The notes: generated by a model not told the origin, from the sequence alone. Shown: positions 22,182 through 33,130, counted from the stretch's first letter. The stretch is 64,000 nucleotides of DNA from Echinometra lucunter (GCA_029962745.1 CM057155.1:34692264-34756263), one strand, 5' to 3'. Numbers and translations: made by a program.

Positions 22182-22590
22182 TACAATGAAAACTTTTATT
22201 GGTCAGCCTGACTAACAAATTATTAGTCCAGATGGTGCAATTTTGACTAACATTTAAGTGAAAGGTTATTCAGAAAACTTAGTCATTCATGACAGACTAA
22301 CTTTTTGAAACCAATGTTAGCTAAAGATTACTCAGAAAACTTAGTCATACACGACAGACTAACTTTTTGAAGTGCTTACAAAGTTAGTCTGGAAGATTTA
22401 ACTAACTTCATTCAGTTAGTCATCTTGGTATGAATAATCTTTTGGGGTGCTGGACTAACATTCTGACTAACTTTGGCCCAAATTCATGTTAGTCCAGATG
22501 GTGTCACTTTTGACTAACCCACTTAGTCCAGCCATCTGGACTAATTGTATTTGTTAGTCAAGCTCTCCAGACTAATGCTGTTTGACTAAC
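22182..22590. repeat. GTTAGTC/GACTAAC-rich repeat, copy 2
   Basis: Same orientation and same opening (ACAATGAAAACTTTTATTGGTC) and closing phrases (TTGTTAGTC...CTCTCC) as copy 1, with a diverged middle. It is about 1.65 kb from copy 1. Confidence 0.75.
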
Positions 22591-22943
22591 GCAATCTCTC
22601 AATCTGCTTCCCATAAAATGTACACAAGAAAGCAATTAGATTTAATTTCAATAAAATCAAATTTGTTTTATTAATACATAAACACATATACATATAAGCA
22701 CACATTGTAAGAAATCTGTGAATATTAACAATTATAACTTACAATACACTTGTTTAAAATGTAATTCGTTATTATATGAATTAGTTTCTGATTGCAAATG
22801 ATTTATTGTCCATAATAGACATTACATCAATGCAGTGTAATCTAAATTACTTGTAACAAGAAATATCACAGAATGTGATCATTACCCCTGCTGTATCACT
22901 TTGTGGGTTACTGTAGAAATGCACTGGCAAACTGGGGGAATCC

Positions 22944-23130
22944 CTATAGAACGAAGGTCTGATAGACCGAAGATTTTCTATGTGTGCATTATATTAGTAT
23001 GCATGTATGGTACACGTACATTGAGTGCATGTACCGTAATGATGTATACAATATTACATAGAGAATCTTCGGTCTATCGGACCTTCAGTCTATCGGACCT
23101 TCGGTCTATAGGACCTTCGGTCTATAGGAC
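22944..23130. repeat. foldback with repeated GGTCTATCGGACCTTC motif
   Basis: The left arm GAAGGTCTGATAGACCGAAG pairs with CTTCGGTCTATCGGACCTTC on the right. The right arm carries three to four tandem copies of a 16-bp motif while the left carries about one, so it is an asymmetric foldback. Confidence 0.7.
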
Positions 23131-23209
23131 TATAACCAGCAAACTACAACATTTACATCTAGATGTACATCTCAAGGACAAGGTCATAATTTGTTTCATT
23201 AACATCAGT

Positions 23210-24000
23210 AGAAAAGTAATAGTCACCTCCACAAGGACTTTGCAATAAGATGCGATTGCCATGAAAATGCATTGTCTGACTAAAAAAAAACATCTTGTAC
23301 ATCTACACTTCAGCATATTCAACTTTCATTTGAACTGCATCAAAACTGTGGAAGCATTTTCCAATAAAACAATACCATTGCAACAATTTTTTTGACAAAC
23401 TAAAAAATCATGTCTTGGACATGTAGGCTACATCTACATGTTTTGCAATGGTAACCTTGTCTACCAGGTTTCATTTGAATCACATAAAACTGGAAATAGA
23501 TCATACCCACAAGGTTCTGGGAAAAATGTGGTTGCCATGGCAACAGTTTGTACTACAAACTAGAAAAAACAGGTCTTGAATATTTACATTACATTATATT
23601 TACACTTTAGGATCATCCCATCTTACAGTTTTCTTTTGATTTGCATCAGAACTGTGGAAGTAGTTCCACCCACAAGGATTTTGCAATATAAACTCGAACA
23701 ACATGTCTTGCGCATAAATCTACCCAGCAATCTTGTCCACCAAGTTTAATTTGAATTATCACATGAAAAATGTGGAAGTAGTTTCATCCACGAGGTTTTG
23801 GCAAAAATTTTGCTGCTATGGCAACGCATTGCCCGACAAACTTGAAAATTTACACTTCAGGGTCATCATATTTTACAATTTTTATTTCAATTGTACCAAA
23901 ACTGTGGAAGTTGTATTTTGCTATTAAATGTTTGGTCAAACTAAAAACCAAATCTTGTATATCTACACTTCATTTTATCAACCATGCTCAAATGCACTAT
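23210..24000. repeat. degenerate tandem repeat, roughly 140-bp units
   Basis: A unit of the type CTGTGGAAGTAGTTTCATCC-ACAAGG-TTTTGCAA-TGCCATGGCAACA-GACAAACTA-CATGTCTTG-ACATCTACACTTCA-TTTCATTTGAATTGCA recurs about five or six times with many changes and some truncations. No strand is coding over a useful length. Confidence 0.6.
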
Positions 24001-24058
24001 CACAAATCAAGTACACTTAAATCTTGACTTTACACCCTGGTAGCATGTGCCCAGCAGC

Positions 24059-24256
24059 TGCCCAGCAAAATTGCCGACAATTGTTTTCTTTTGTTTTCTT
24101 TCTTTTTTTTTTATTATTAGAGGGGACACATGCCCCCAACCCTCTATATATCTGGAGAGTTGGGGGCACATATACCTCCCCCCCCCCCAATAATTTTGAA
24201 AAAAAATGAAACAAAATAGAAAAAAAGAAAACATTTGTCGGCAATTTTGCTGGGCA
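24059..24256. mobile_element. 198-bp foldback MITE, hairpin along its whole length
   Basis: The end TGCCCAGCAAAATTGCCGAC at 24059 has its reverse complement at 24237-24256. Inner arms also pair (CATGCCCCCAACCCTC with GAGAGTTGGGGGCACAT) around a TATATATCT loop. Frames on both strands are shadows of the palindrome. Confidence 0.85.
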
Positions 24257-24259
24257 CAC

Positions 24260-25090
24260 ACAGTTATTTTCCTTAAAATATGCTAAATTTACAACTTTTG
24301 GGGGGGAAAAAGTGACCTTTTACATATATATCACAAAATGCATGGTTTCATCCTTGGCAAGGTAAGTGTGGATAGTTTTCAACTGAAAGTGATGATTTCA
24401 TGATCTGTCATTTATATTTATACAATAGACTTTATGAACTAATCACCACATGAATACATGAACATGTAACATTTTGTTCTCAAAAAAAAAAAATGTTACA
24501 TGTTCAATATTGAATTTTTCTTTAGCATCCAAAATAAATGTCAATATCTATTAGTTTGAGCTTATTTTGAGAGCTGTATCATCTCGCAACATCAAATATC
24601 GCAAATTTCTATCACATAAAGCAATCAATGAAAATGTCGAAAACTGCATATAACCATTCTACTGTCTGCATGGGTTTTAATTCCACCCATACCAGTCCAA
24701 TACCAAGTGACCTTGTCTTTGGGTAACACTATTTTTTTTTAGCTTCGTTACAACTTAATTAGATACATTACCAAACTTCATTTGATTTGATAGTTACAAA
24801 GGTAAATGCATTTACGATGTTACAGAAATTAATGAATACTTTTGTCCATGTTTATTTCTTCATAACTCTCTTGATTTTTTTTCTGAACGTAGAAACTCAA
24901 CTGGATATGCATGAAATAATCACCAATTTTTTGTTAATACATATTCACTAAATGTAGGAAAAAATCATATAATTTCATTTTAAATGATTATTTTTTCAGA
25001 TTATTCAAGAAGTTGTGTTAAAAAAAAAAAATCAGGATTTAATGTTATCTTGCCCTGAACGTATCAAAATTAAAGACCATTAAAAAGCTA
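24260..25090. other. intronic stretch, nothing recognised
   Basis: AT-rich with several poly-A and poly-T runs. No exon or element identified. Confidence 0.5.
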
Positions 25091-25091
25091 C

Positions 25092-25267
25092 CTGGTCTGC
25101 ATCGAAGAGCCATGGGTATTTTAGCCACACATCTGAAATCCTGGGCTTCAGAACAGAGTTTACAATCGAGGCATGGCGATCAGCCAGGGTCTTGTCCAAT
25201 GCAAGCCGTACTCTTTGGTAGTTTGGTTGCCTTTTGCGATGTTCAGCACACATCCATTGAACATGAT
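25092..25267 (-). CDS. host-like gene, third recognised exon (YPWLF module)
   Basis: The minus-strand frame starts with DHVQWMCAEHRKRQPNYQ, continues LALDKTLADRHASIVN and ends VWLKYPWLFDADQ before donor GTAGCT. This matches, from memory, a module of SAMD3-like and related uncharacterised animal proteins: a charged helix, an LM..T...RR..I helix, then a YP.L turn. It enters in phase 1 and leaves in phase 0, which agrees with both neighbouring exons. The plus-strand 74-codon frame over it is a shadow. Confidence 0.65.
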
Positions 25268-25850
25268 CTTCATTGGTGTCAAAGTTGGAACAAAAGAAAA
25301 ATAGACATCATTTTAAAAAAAAAAGTACACAATTGAAATAATAAATAGCCATTTATATTATTTTTGTCAAGAATAATTTATTCTCTATAAATGGGGCAGG
25401 CACTGTATCTTGAAGGGTTGTGCCTCTTTTGCTCAAGAGTTTTGGCACCCAATCATGCGTTTAGAAGAAGCACATTAAACAGATCTGTACTTTTTACAGT
25501 GAAGACCCCCGCCCCTCATCTATACCTTCTGGTACCGTTATGGACAACTTGACTGCTCTACTTCTCAATCTGGAGATGATGTTTGAAATTTACATAATTT
25601 TGGCCCTTGGGGGCAAAATACTAGTGTATACCATTTGAACAACTTTGAATTCCTTACCCCGAAAGAGGATTCATGTTAAGTTTGGTTAATATAAAAATGC
25701 GTTTTCAAGAAGAAAAAATGTAAACAGTTTACGAACGATGGACAAAAATGGACAATAGTTCAAGCTCAGGTGAGCTTTCTCTCGGATGGTTGAACTTTTG
25801 ATATTCTTTTTCAACACAATACACAAAATCCACAATTTAAGTTGTGTAAC

Positions 25851-26049
25851 CTCTTATAGTCTCATCATCTTCAGAAGGCTCACGATCAGGTAGATAGCAT
25901 GTCATCCCCCACCGTGGAAGTACATTCTTTTCTGTGAAAGATTTTCTTGGTGGGTTGGATTTCTTCTTCTCCACGATAGTAGGAATATGGCCATCTTTTC
26001 GTTTCCTGTTATTTCTAAACTTGTACATCAAGCAGTTCTTCCAGAGAGC
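25851..26049 (-). CDS. host-like gene, second recognised exon (basic linker)
   Basis: After acceptor GTGAAAG, the minus-strand frame reads ALWKNCLMYKFRNNRKRKDG and continues through a Lys/Pro-rich stretch. It then gives LPRWGMTCYLPDREPSEDD and a GTTACA donor. The W...L..KFRN.RKR start is the segment that follows the FP.L turn in SAMD3-like proteins. It starts in phase 0 and ends in phase 1, consistent with flanking exons. The middle is likely a nuclear-localisation-like basic linker. Confidence 0.65.
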
Positions 26050-26366
26050 CTTTCACAGAAGTAAGAAAACAGAAAGAATTTAGCTATTGCAGACTAAAAA
26101 AGCAAGTACTGGCCCTGACAATTTTTTTAAAAATAATGCATGGAATAATAACTCCACATTTATTACCACTTAATAATTTTGCAAAACGGTGTAAAATGGA
26201 TTACCAACTATTATTAAAACAGACATACAAATTAATCAATACTAACTTTATGAAGAGTACATTTCAATTAATAACACAATTAAAATTAATAAATAAAATT
26301 TAACAATAAACTGTTCAGTATTATAACTACACAAAAAATGATAGGGTTATTCTAATTAACAAATAC

Positions 26367-26480
26367 AGTCAACTCCGCGTAAGTCGATTTTCACGGGACT
26401 GAGAAAGACGGGACGAGTTAGGCGATATTCGATTTTACATTTTAGCGGGCCGGGACTCCTGCAGTGATGCGTTGCCACGC
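26367..26480. repeat. pogo/Tigger-type terminal repeat relic
   Basis: After a TA at 26363-26364, the sequence CAGTCAACTCCGCGTAAGTC with the following TCACGGGACTGAGAAAGACG resembles terminal repeats of pogo/Tigger-like elements. The opposite end was not found within the next few hundred bases. Confidence 0.4.
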
Positions 26481-27270
26481 TAATGCGAGCAGCTTTAGGT
26501 CTACGTTATAATCAAACGTGCTTCACGAGTGGACTTAAAACCATATGTCTAAAGTGAAGAAAGCATTTCAATTTGTAAATTGTCGTCAATGTGAATAATA
26601 TTTCAGGCGAGTATTAATTTTGTGAAATTTCAATATAAAAATAACCAGCAATCGTCAGCCTCCCGAAACCTAGTCCCATCGAGTATACATGAGATTTAAT
26701 TGTGAACACGCTAAATATAAACCAAGTGAACGTTGTCAAATAAACGAAGAACCCAGTTAAAAGTTTGCTTTGCCATTTGCTAGAAGTGATCGAGATTGTC
26801 TCGCGGAGAAAATAAGAGAGAGGTGAAGAGAAATGGCGAGTCATTTGAAGCGAAAAGAGAGAGGGGAGATAAGAACCAATACAAGAGAGAGGAAATGAGA
26901 AGCGGAGGGGGAGGGAGGGGAAATAAGAACAGAGGCGAGAGGCATGGAGTGTATTTCTAGTCATCATTCACTTCCAAATTAATTTTCATAACCTTCACCA
27001 TCAAAGTTTTAACTGATCAATAAAGTATTTTTTATTCATTTGAATGTGGAATTCAATTTAGGAAACCGCATCACTTGTTAATATTTCTTAGTATATCTAC
27101 CTTAACTTGTCTCTGAAAAATGCTTCAGAAAAAAATCTAAATTTGAAAGGTTTAGAAGACAAGACCAAACATTCCTCTTTGATTCAGAAATCGAATAGCT
27201 GAGAACACAAAACTGGGTTTCAGCTCGACAGGCCCTGGGCGGGGACTTGTTTCGACTCGGTCCTACTTAC

Positions 27271-27489
27271 AATTCCAGGATCTAGAAGCCGAGGATATCT
27301 TGCAAGGATCTCTGCCGTTGTTGGTGCTCTATCTGACCTAATCCAGGAATAACGTGGTTTACCAGTTTCTGCCATCATCTCCTGGACTTTGACCTTAAGA
27401 GTGTCATTATATTTCATCCATTCTATTGCTTCCATGACTGGAATGAAATCCCCCCAGTTCAAGGATAAGTTTTCCACAACATGCTTGGG
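27271..27489 (-). pseudogene. paralogous YPRL module exon 2
   Basis: The minus-strand frame includes NLSLNWGDFIPVMEAIEWM and a KVQEMMAETGKPRYSWI helix. It ends EILARYPRLLDPGI before a consensus GTAAGT donor. It is a relative of the exon at 25267-25092. It is open, but its entry phase (0 from a TAG acceptor) does not match the phase-1 entry of the other modules, so its place in a transcript is unclear. The adjacent intron sequence is duplicated at 51.15 kb. Confidence 0.5.
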
Positions 27490-27625
27490 CTACATGACTT
27501 CAGCTGAAACATTCTGGCAGAATGCCATGGTGGTATGAAAATTATTTATTCTTAATTTTGCATGTTTTCACTTGCTTCAATGATGGGAATATTTAATTGA
27601 TCACACTGATCAAAATTAAATCACT
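27446..27625. repeat. segment also present at 51.16-51.36 kb
   Basis: About 170 bp, including the start of the module-2 exon and its upstream intron, recur nearly unchanged at 51161-51361; that copy carries 16 extra bases (CATTCACAGTATATGG or close). Confidence 0.8.
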
Positions 27626-28215
27626 GCAATTCTCAATTACACTAATTCTGATATTATTGACCTTATCATACTTACTTTTATCTTCAGGCAAAGTTGGCAA
27701 TTCATCTATACCAACTGCCTTTCTCTTTCCTTCCTTCGACCTTTTTCCCTGTTCATCTCTCACAGGATTCTCTTTCCGAACAGGATTCTCTTTCCGAATT
27801 TGTTGGTAGTGCCTCATCCTTACGTAGCGCAGTCTGTCTTCCAGACTCCCACTTGCAGGGTGGTGCTTTCTCCCTGCTATGAACCATTGTTCCTGAAATT
27901 ATGAGAGCCGGGAAACAGTACTGAACAGAGGCGTCAGAAGGTTCTGGTCATTCAAAGGATGGGAGGGGCGTGCCATTGTGAACACACAATGCCTTGCCCC
28001 TTCAATCTTTTGTCTCCTTAGAGCTTTCCGACGCCACTAGTATTGAAAGCAGATATATACTGAAGCTTTCCAACGTGCATTCACCAGGTAAAATCACATG
28101 AATGAACACAAAGCCGAGGAAAAAAGCATGCTAAGTTAACAAGCAGTGATAGGGCAGTGATGGTTCAGGTACTCAACAGAGCGAAAAGCTTCTCGCATCT
28201 GCGTGTGCTCATAGC

Positions 28216-28218
<3 letters not shown>

Positions 28219-28248
<30 letters not shown>
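28219..28248. repeat. (TA)n microsatellite
   Basis: About 15 TA units within an intron. Confidence 0.9.
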
Positions 28249-28251
<3 letters not shown>

Positions 28252-28880
28252 GTTCAAAGACCCCATCCTGTCTCTTATCTGGTTAATGGTCCCAACCAAC
28301 AGAAACAACCTTTACTCTTCTCTCCGATTTTACACTGACATGACGTGTATTCAATAATATCAGCCTCCGCATACAGTGACATTAAGAAAGTTTTTTTTTT
28401 TTTTTTTTTCCAGATATTATCTTTGTAATCTCATTAATAGGTTTTCACAAAGAAAAATTGTGAAAGCCATATTTTTCCTTATGTATTTCTTTGTTTTTTC
28501 AGCTTTTGTTTTTCATTGTTTTTTTTTCAATGGAAATTATTATAGAACATTTAACAACTAAATTAAACCCAAAATTAATTAAGCAGAACACTTACAATGA
28601 AAAATAATCACCATTTTATGAATTTCAACTCCCATTGACTTTGTACACAAAGTATAAAAATGAGCCGTTTTCGGCACGCCATTTTATGTTGCAAATTTAG
28701 TCTCAAAAGTTGTGTGAGACTTCAAAGAAAATAGTTATAAAATTTTCTAGGGCCATCTTTGTACATTCCAGAAAATCTTGATGAGGGGCCCCAGTCCTTT
28801 TAGAGTTAAAGCCAAATGATTTTTTTTTCATCAAAAAAAGCTCCAAAAAAAGCTCCAAGTACTAGAACAATATATCTTAC

Positions 28881-29071
28881 CATGCCATCTTGGTCAATCA
28901 AGCGTGGGTATCTCTTGAATATTTCTTTCACTGAGGTTGATGGGTTGTTTCAAATGTAAAGTGCTCTACTTTTTGCTGTAAGGAACATCCATTCTTTAAC
29001 TTGTTTCACAGGTTGAATGTGGTTTTGCAACCATGTTGTCATCCATGTCAAAGTTTCCTCATCCACCTCAT
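28881..29071 (-). pseudogene. paralogous YPRL module exon 1, with in-frame stop
   Basis: The minus-strand frame reads DEVDEETLTWMTTWLQNHI, then VKEWMFLTAKSRALYI, a TGA at 28952-28950, and SVKEIFKRYPRLIDQDGM before donor GTAAGA. The arrangement parallels the exons at 27.4 kb and 25.2 kb. The stop and the isolated position indicate a decayed copy or remnant of a tandem relative. Confidence 0.5.
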
Positions 29072-29079
29072 CTAGCATC

Positions 29080-30232
29080 AAACAAGATATGAAAACAACA
29101 TTATACCCATCTTTTAAATTTTGGTTCAACTACAAGCAATAAAAAGTTTTAAAATTTATAGGATTTTTTTTAAAGTAATATTTTTTATGAGGCAGCACTG
29201 GCTCACAAAATAAATTGAGAGGGTGAACAAAAATCAGGACCCATTGAGGATTGAGCACTGGGCCTCATCTTGACTTGTTGAGATTAAAGTAGGAAATCTC
29301 CAAGTTCATGTGTGGTCTTGTAATTTAAAATTGGACTGAAAGGGCTCTTTCCCCAAAAGTACACATCATATCAAAAGTTTTCCACTTTAACCGGTGGGCC
29401 ATAATCAGAATTGTTCATTCATCATTTCCTGAAGATAAGAGCTGTGTAACAGTTACCACTTTCTTGTGGCATCAATTTAAATATTGATGATAACACCCTC
29501 ATTGGAATAAACAGGGATTAACAACTTTCATACGTACATTATGTGTTTCAATGGATGGCATTTTTTTCTTTTCTTTTTTTCTTTGAAATTGGGATCAGGG
29601 TGATTAAAGTCATCAAATGAGCCTGTGTTTGAAGTGATCTGAAACTTTGACCTTCTATAGACTATCTCTACTATAATTTTGAGGGAAAAAATGACAATGC
29701 CATAACTGTTATGTATTTGATGAGAAGATCAAATTTCAGAAAATTATCTAAGTTTTTTAGCAAGAAGCTAAAACACCAAACCAAAACAGCACTGAGAGAA
29801 ATTAGTGACTTCATAAATAATAAAACGGCTAGCCAATGCTATCTATTGAGTTATTACAGTGAAAACTTTCGACAAAAATCTTCCTATTTGATTAATTTCC
29901 CTATTTTGACTTATGGCCTATACCTAAATACTGATGCAGCTGGGGAAAGGTCAGGCTGTAACCAAACAATTGGAAAGCAACACCTGGCTGCAGCAGCGGT
30001 AGAATTTTGTAAAGAGCTGCATGAGTCCAAGTGGACTCTCACAATATATTTTTGTGCAAGACCATGGACTCCCAAAATTTCTTGTAATACAATATTGCAG
30101 GAGTCCCAAAGCTTGTGTGTCTCTGCGCGAGTCAACTTGCGGACTCATGTCAAAATTCTCCCCCTGCTGCAGAATCCCCAGCTCGACTTTGTACAAGCCC
30201 TTAAACCTATTTTACCATAATGTCAAACTTAC
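29080..30232. other. no supported gene; one unexplained 169-codon plus-strand frame
   Basis: The plus-strand frame at 29711-30220 is open, but the DNA under it from about 29935 repeats GAGTC/GACTC strings in both orientations. Overlapping frames are open on the minus strand too, as expected of a foldback-like element. I recognise no domain. Confidence 0.35.
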
Positions 30233-30317
30233 GTAGCCATCCCCATCTTCGTTGTCCAAGTTAGGAAACTCTGCCACCACTGTTTTGGCCATTGCAATCT
30301 TCTCGTGAGTTTTAGGA
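30233..30317 (-). CDS. host-like gene, first recognised exon (EFPNL module)
   Basis: Between acceptor TACGTACAG and donor GTAAGT the minus-strand frame reads PKTHEKIAMAKTVVAEFPNL and ends DNEDGDGY. This fits the IA.aiV..FP.LkD..G.GY element of SAMD3-like proteins. It ends in phase 0 and joins in frame to the exon at 26049. Upstream exons are not seen; the region above is occupied by transposons. Confidence 0.6.
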
Positions 30318-31030
30318 CTGTACGTATTCACAAAAATTGAAATAGCTCAGTTACATGCAAGTCTGTTAGAGATCATAAAGTTCTACACTAAATTAACCAA
30401 TTAGGAATTTTATGATTTTTTAACGCTATAATCTACCAAAAACTATTCTTTGGCTTTAAAATCTCAAAAATACTGGTGGAGGGTACGATCAATTGGCATT
30501 TTTTTCTTATTTAATTGGCATTATGACTAGTCTATATAAGGCAATGAATGATATTTCTTTTGAGTGGAAGCTTGCCCAATTAAGTTTACACAAGCTAGTC
30601 GCACAGTGCTGTACATTCACCTGAACAGGATTTTTTACCCACATTGCAATTTACAGTAGATTGTGTACTGTGGTAAGGTACATGATGTAATCACTACTAA
30701 CCTCACCGGCCCGAACACCCCTTTAAGGGTACCCATTACCTGAAAAAAAAAAATTAAGTACATCTATGCATTTAGTTGCGAAGTATAAAATCAACCTCAA
30801 AGAACATAATCTAACAATATGTAGGTCAGTACTAGGCATAAGTAGTACAAAGGATAACATGGAAATGCTTGCAAGGAATTGAAAGTTTGATTCTTCAGGA
30901 CCCCTTATTTTGATGAACATGTCCAGTAAGTAATCTAAATATCTCTTTTAGGCTTGTAGTGAGTTAAATCGATATTGCAGTATGTCTTTAAAGCCTTAAA
31001 AAAGGAAGAAAATATTTTAAACAGTGTTAT

Positions 31031-31199
31031 TGGTACCAAATAAATGAAGCTTAATGGGAGAAATTTATAATTTGTAAACAAATTTTCGGCATTACTCCCA
31101 GTGTCAAAGAGCGAACATTACTCCCAGTATTAAAGATCGAACATAGATCTTTAACACCGCTAGTAATGCCGAAAAATTTGTTTACAAAATATTGGTACC
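31031..31199. mobile_element. short foldback element
   Basis: The outer arms TTGGTACC (31192-31199) and GGTACCAA (31032-31039) and the longer inner arms TTTGTAAACAAATTTTCGGC / GCCGAAAAATTTGTTTACAAA pair. The interior carries a 26-bp direct repeat (ATTACTCCCAGT...GAAC) and an AAAGATC/GATCTTT stem. Confidence 0.8.
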
Positions 31200-31698
31200 C
31201 CTAACAATAAAGTTCAAATCGACCTCCATTCAGAGAAGTACATGTAGTAAATAGAACCTTTTTAAAAATCTAAACCTTTCCTTTCTGACCTGCTGTTTTA
31301 GCCTGTTTACAGTCCAATGCATCTAATGTTTATGGCAAATAAACAAGCTAAACAAATAACTTGTAGAATGCAATATTGTTCCAATAAAGTAATCAGCAGC
31401 AAGAGAAACTTCTGTTCTACCATTGAGTTAGCCCTCCTTGGTTCTATTTACTACTTGTACATTATTTTTAAAAATGCATTGGAAAAATAAGTACACAATG
31501 TATATAACACTTAAATATTACAATACCCAAAAATTCTTGTCTTCAGTCTACATGTAATTGTAAATGGGACACTACTTATATTCATCAATACAAAGTGTTT
31601 ACTTTCTGGATTTGTCTAAATAACAAAACGTCTATGAAGCAATACACTCAAAGGCAATTCCTGCTTGAAATGAAGAGAGACAGTCAATGTCAGATGAA

Positions 31699-31878
31699 TC
31701 ACTGGTCAAGAAACTCGGCCAAGGCATCGCGGCACTGCACAGGAGTAGGATCTGCACCAAGATTGGGCTGTTGTACGATCTGCTCCTCCTGAATATCCAC
31801 ATCAACTTCATCGTTTGTGTTCTGACATATGTTGTGAAGGACGCAGCAGGCAGCAATGAGATTGGTCATATTTTCAAC
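31699..31878 (-). CDS. PIF-Harbinger (HARBI1-like) transposase, last exon
   Basis: After acceptor TTTCCAG the minus-strand frame reads VENMTNLIAACCVLHNICQN and ends in a TGA at 31701-31699 after ALAEFLDQ. The aCcvLHNic signature is the C-terminal end of the Harbinger DDE transposase/HARBI1 family. It joins in phase 0 to the exon ending at 32370. It may be a transposon remnant or a domesticated relative; the family occurs as both. Confidence 0.7.
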   Translation of the reverse strand, partial: VENMTNLIAACCVLHNICQNTNDEVDVDIQEEQIVQQPNLGADPTPVQCRDALAEFLDQ

Positions 31879-32369
31879 CTGGAAATCTAGAAAAAAAGAG
31901 GTTTGTGAAATTTACATAGATAATTGCGATTTGGCACGAACCGAGAGCACTAATCCCAAACTGAAACTCTTTCTGCAGGTAACTATCTCATGCAATAATA
32001 TTCTGCCCTTCTTTAAAAGGAAGGAATTGACCTATCAACCAAATTTGAAATACTTTCATTTATATACTTTACCAAATGTGTTGTTCTGGGTCAAATTTTA
32101 TGCATGACCACTCATCCTGCAATGAGATATGTTAGGCAAGATACCATAGTACTGGGCCAGTGTAAATGAAAGACATATTTTGCTCTTTTACAGGAAACGT
32201 CACTTTCATCGCTTGTTTCCATTTACCAAATTAGCAGAGCAGCATTCCTTAATTTTATCAACATAATCAGGCAAACTAGCACTTTCGTTATGCAGAGTGC
32301 ATTTTATTATACAGTTTATTATTTATTTTCAAGAACACTAGGCAATGTGAGTAAAGGCTTGCACTTTAC

Positions 32370-32592
32370 CTTGCTTTCATTCACGCGTGAAAGTGATCTC
32401 CACCTAGCTTTTAATAATCCAAACGTTCTTTCCACGACCATCCTGCTATGGCTTAGTTGATGGTTGAACTTTACCTGGCATGGAGTCAACCTCCCCGTCT
32501 CGGGATACCCCTTCATTAACCAGATGCGTAGGGGGTAAGCCGCATCACCAAGGATGTAAACGGGTACCTCAACCCCAGATCAACTGCCTCTC
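32370..32592 (-). pseudogene. PIF-Harbinger (HARBI1-like) transposase, penultimate exon with frameshift
   Basis: The minus-strand frame shows VYILGDAAYPLRIWLMKG, containing a catalytic Asp region of DDE transposases, then FNHQLSHSRMVVERTFGLLK with the catalytic Glu region, and ARWRSLSR before donor GTAAAG. At the exon start, a four-base G run leaves the first few codons one base out of frame relative to the family (GEAVDL precedes it). This is either a one-base deletion or a sequence error. Earlier exons with the first catalytic Asp are not found; LINEs occupy the sequence upstream. Confidence 0.7.
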
Positions 32593-32599
32593 CTGGAAT

Positions 32600-33130
32600 G
32601 AAAGATGAGATCACTTGTAAGCAACAAGCTTTGAGGTCATATCTCTTATTCAACACTGACTTGGGGGGGGGGGGGTAATACCTTACATGAATATGTATTA
32701 GCTTACATAAATATGTAGCAGCTTCCCTTGACTTTTAAAAAATTTAATGGATCCATTTTTATTTCTAAATTTTTTATTCTTTTTTAAATACCTTCAACAG
32801 ACATTCAAAAAAACAATAATGTGCAGGCAGCAGACTCTCAGTGAGAGCTCCAGTGGGCCAATCAAATGGTTCACTGCTTTTCTAAATCAGTAATTCACTA
32901 TAATGTGAAACAAATTAACAAGATATAAATGTGCATGTGTGTGTAATATGAGCTTTTCCGCTCATATACTCTTTTTTACTTACTTTCTGATATTACATTT
33001 GGATCCTGTTTTGGACATCGTGATTTGGATTCTGTTTTGGATTTTGATCTGGCTTTCGTTGTTTTCTAAGAATTGGAAACTGGATTATTAGACGAGTGGA
33101 AGGCTTAATTTCACTTGTAAGGTAAGCCCC
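32600..33130. other. non-coding stretch
   Basis: A G run lies near 32663-32675. No gene or element end identified. Confidence 0.4.

Noticed and set aside
29711..30220. 169-codon plus-strand frame as a gene
   Set aside because: Frames are open on both strands over the same DNA, GAGTC/GACTC strings suggest a foldback, and no domain is recognised.
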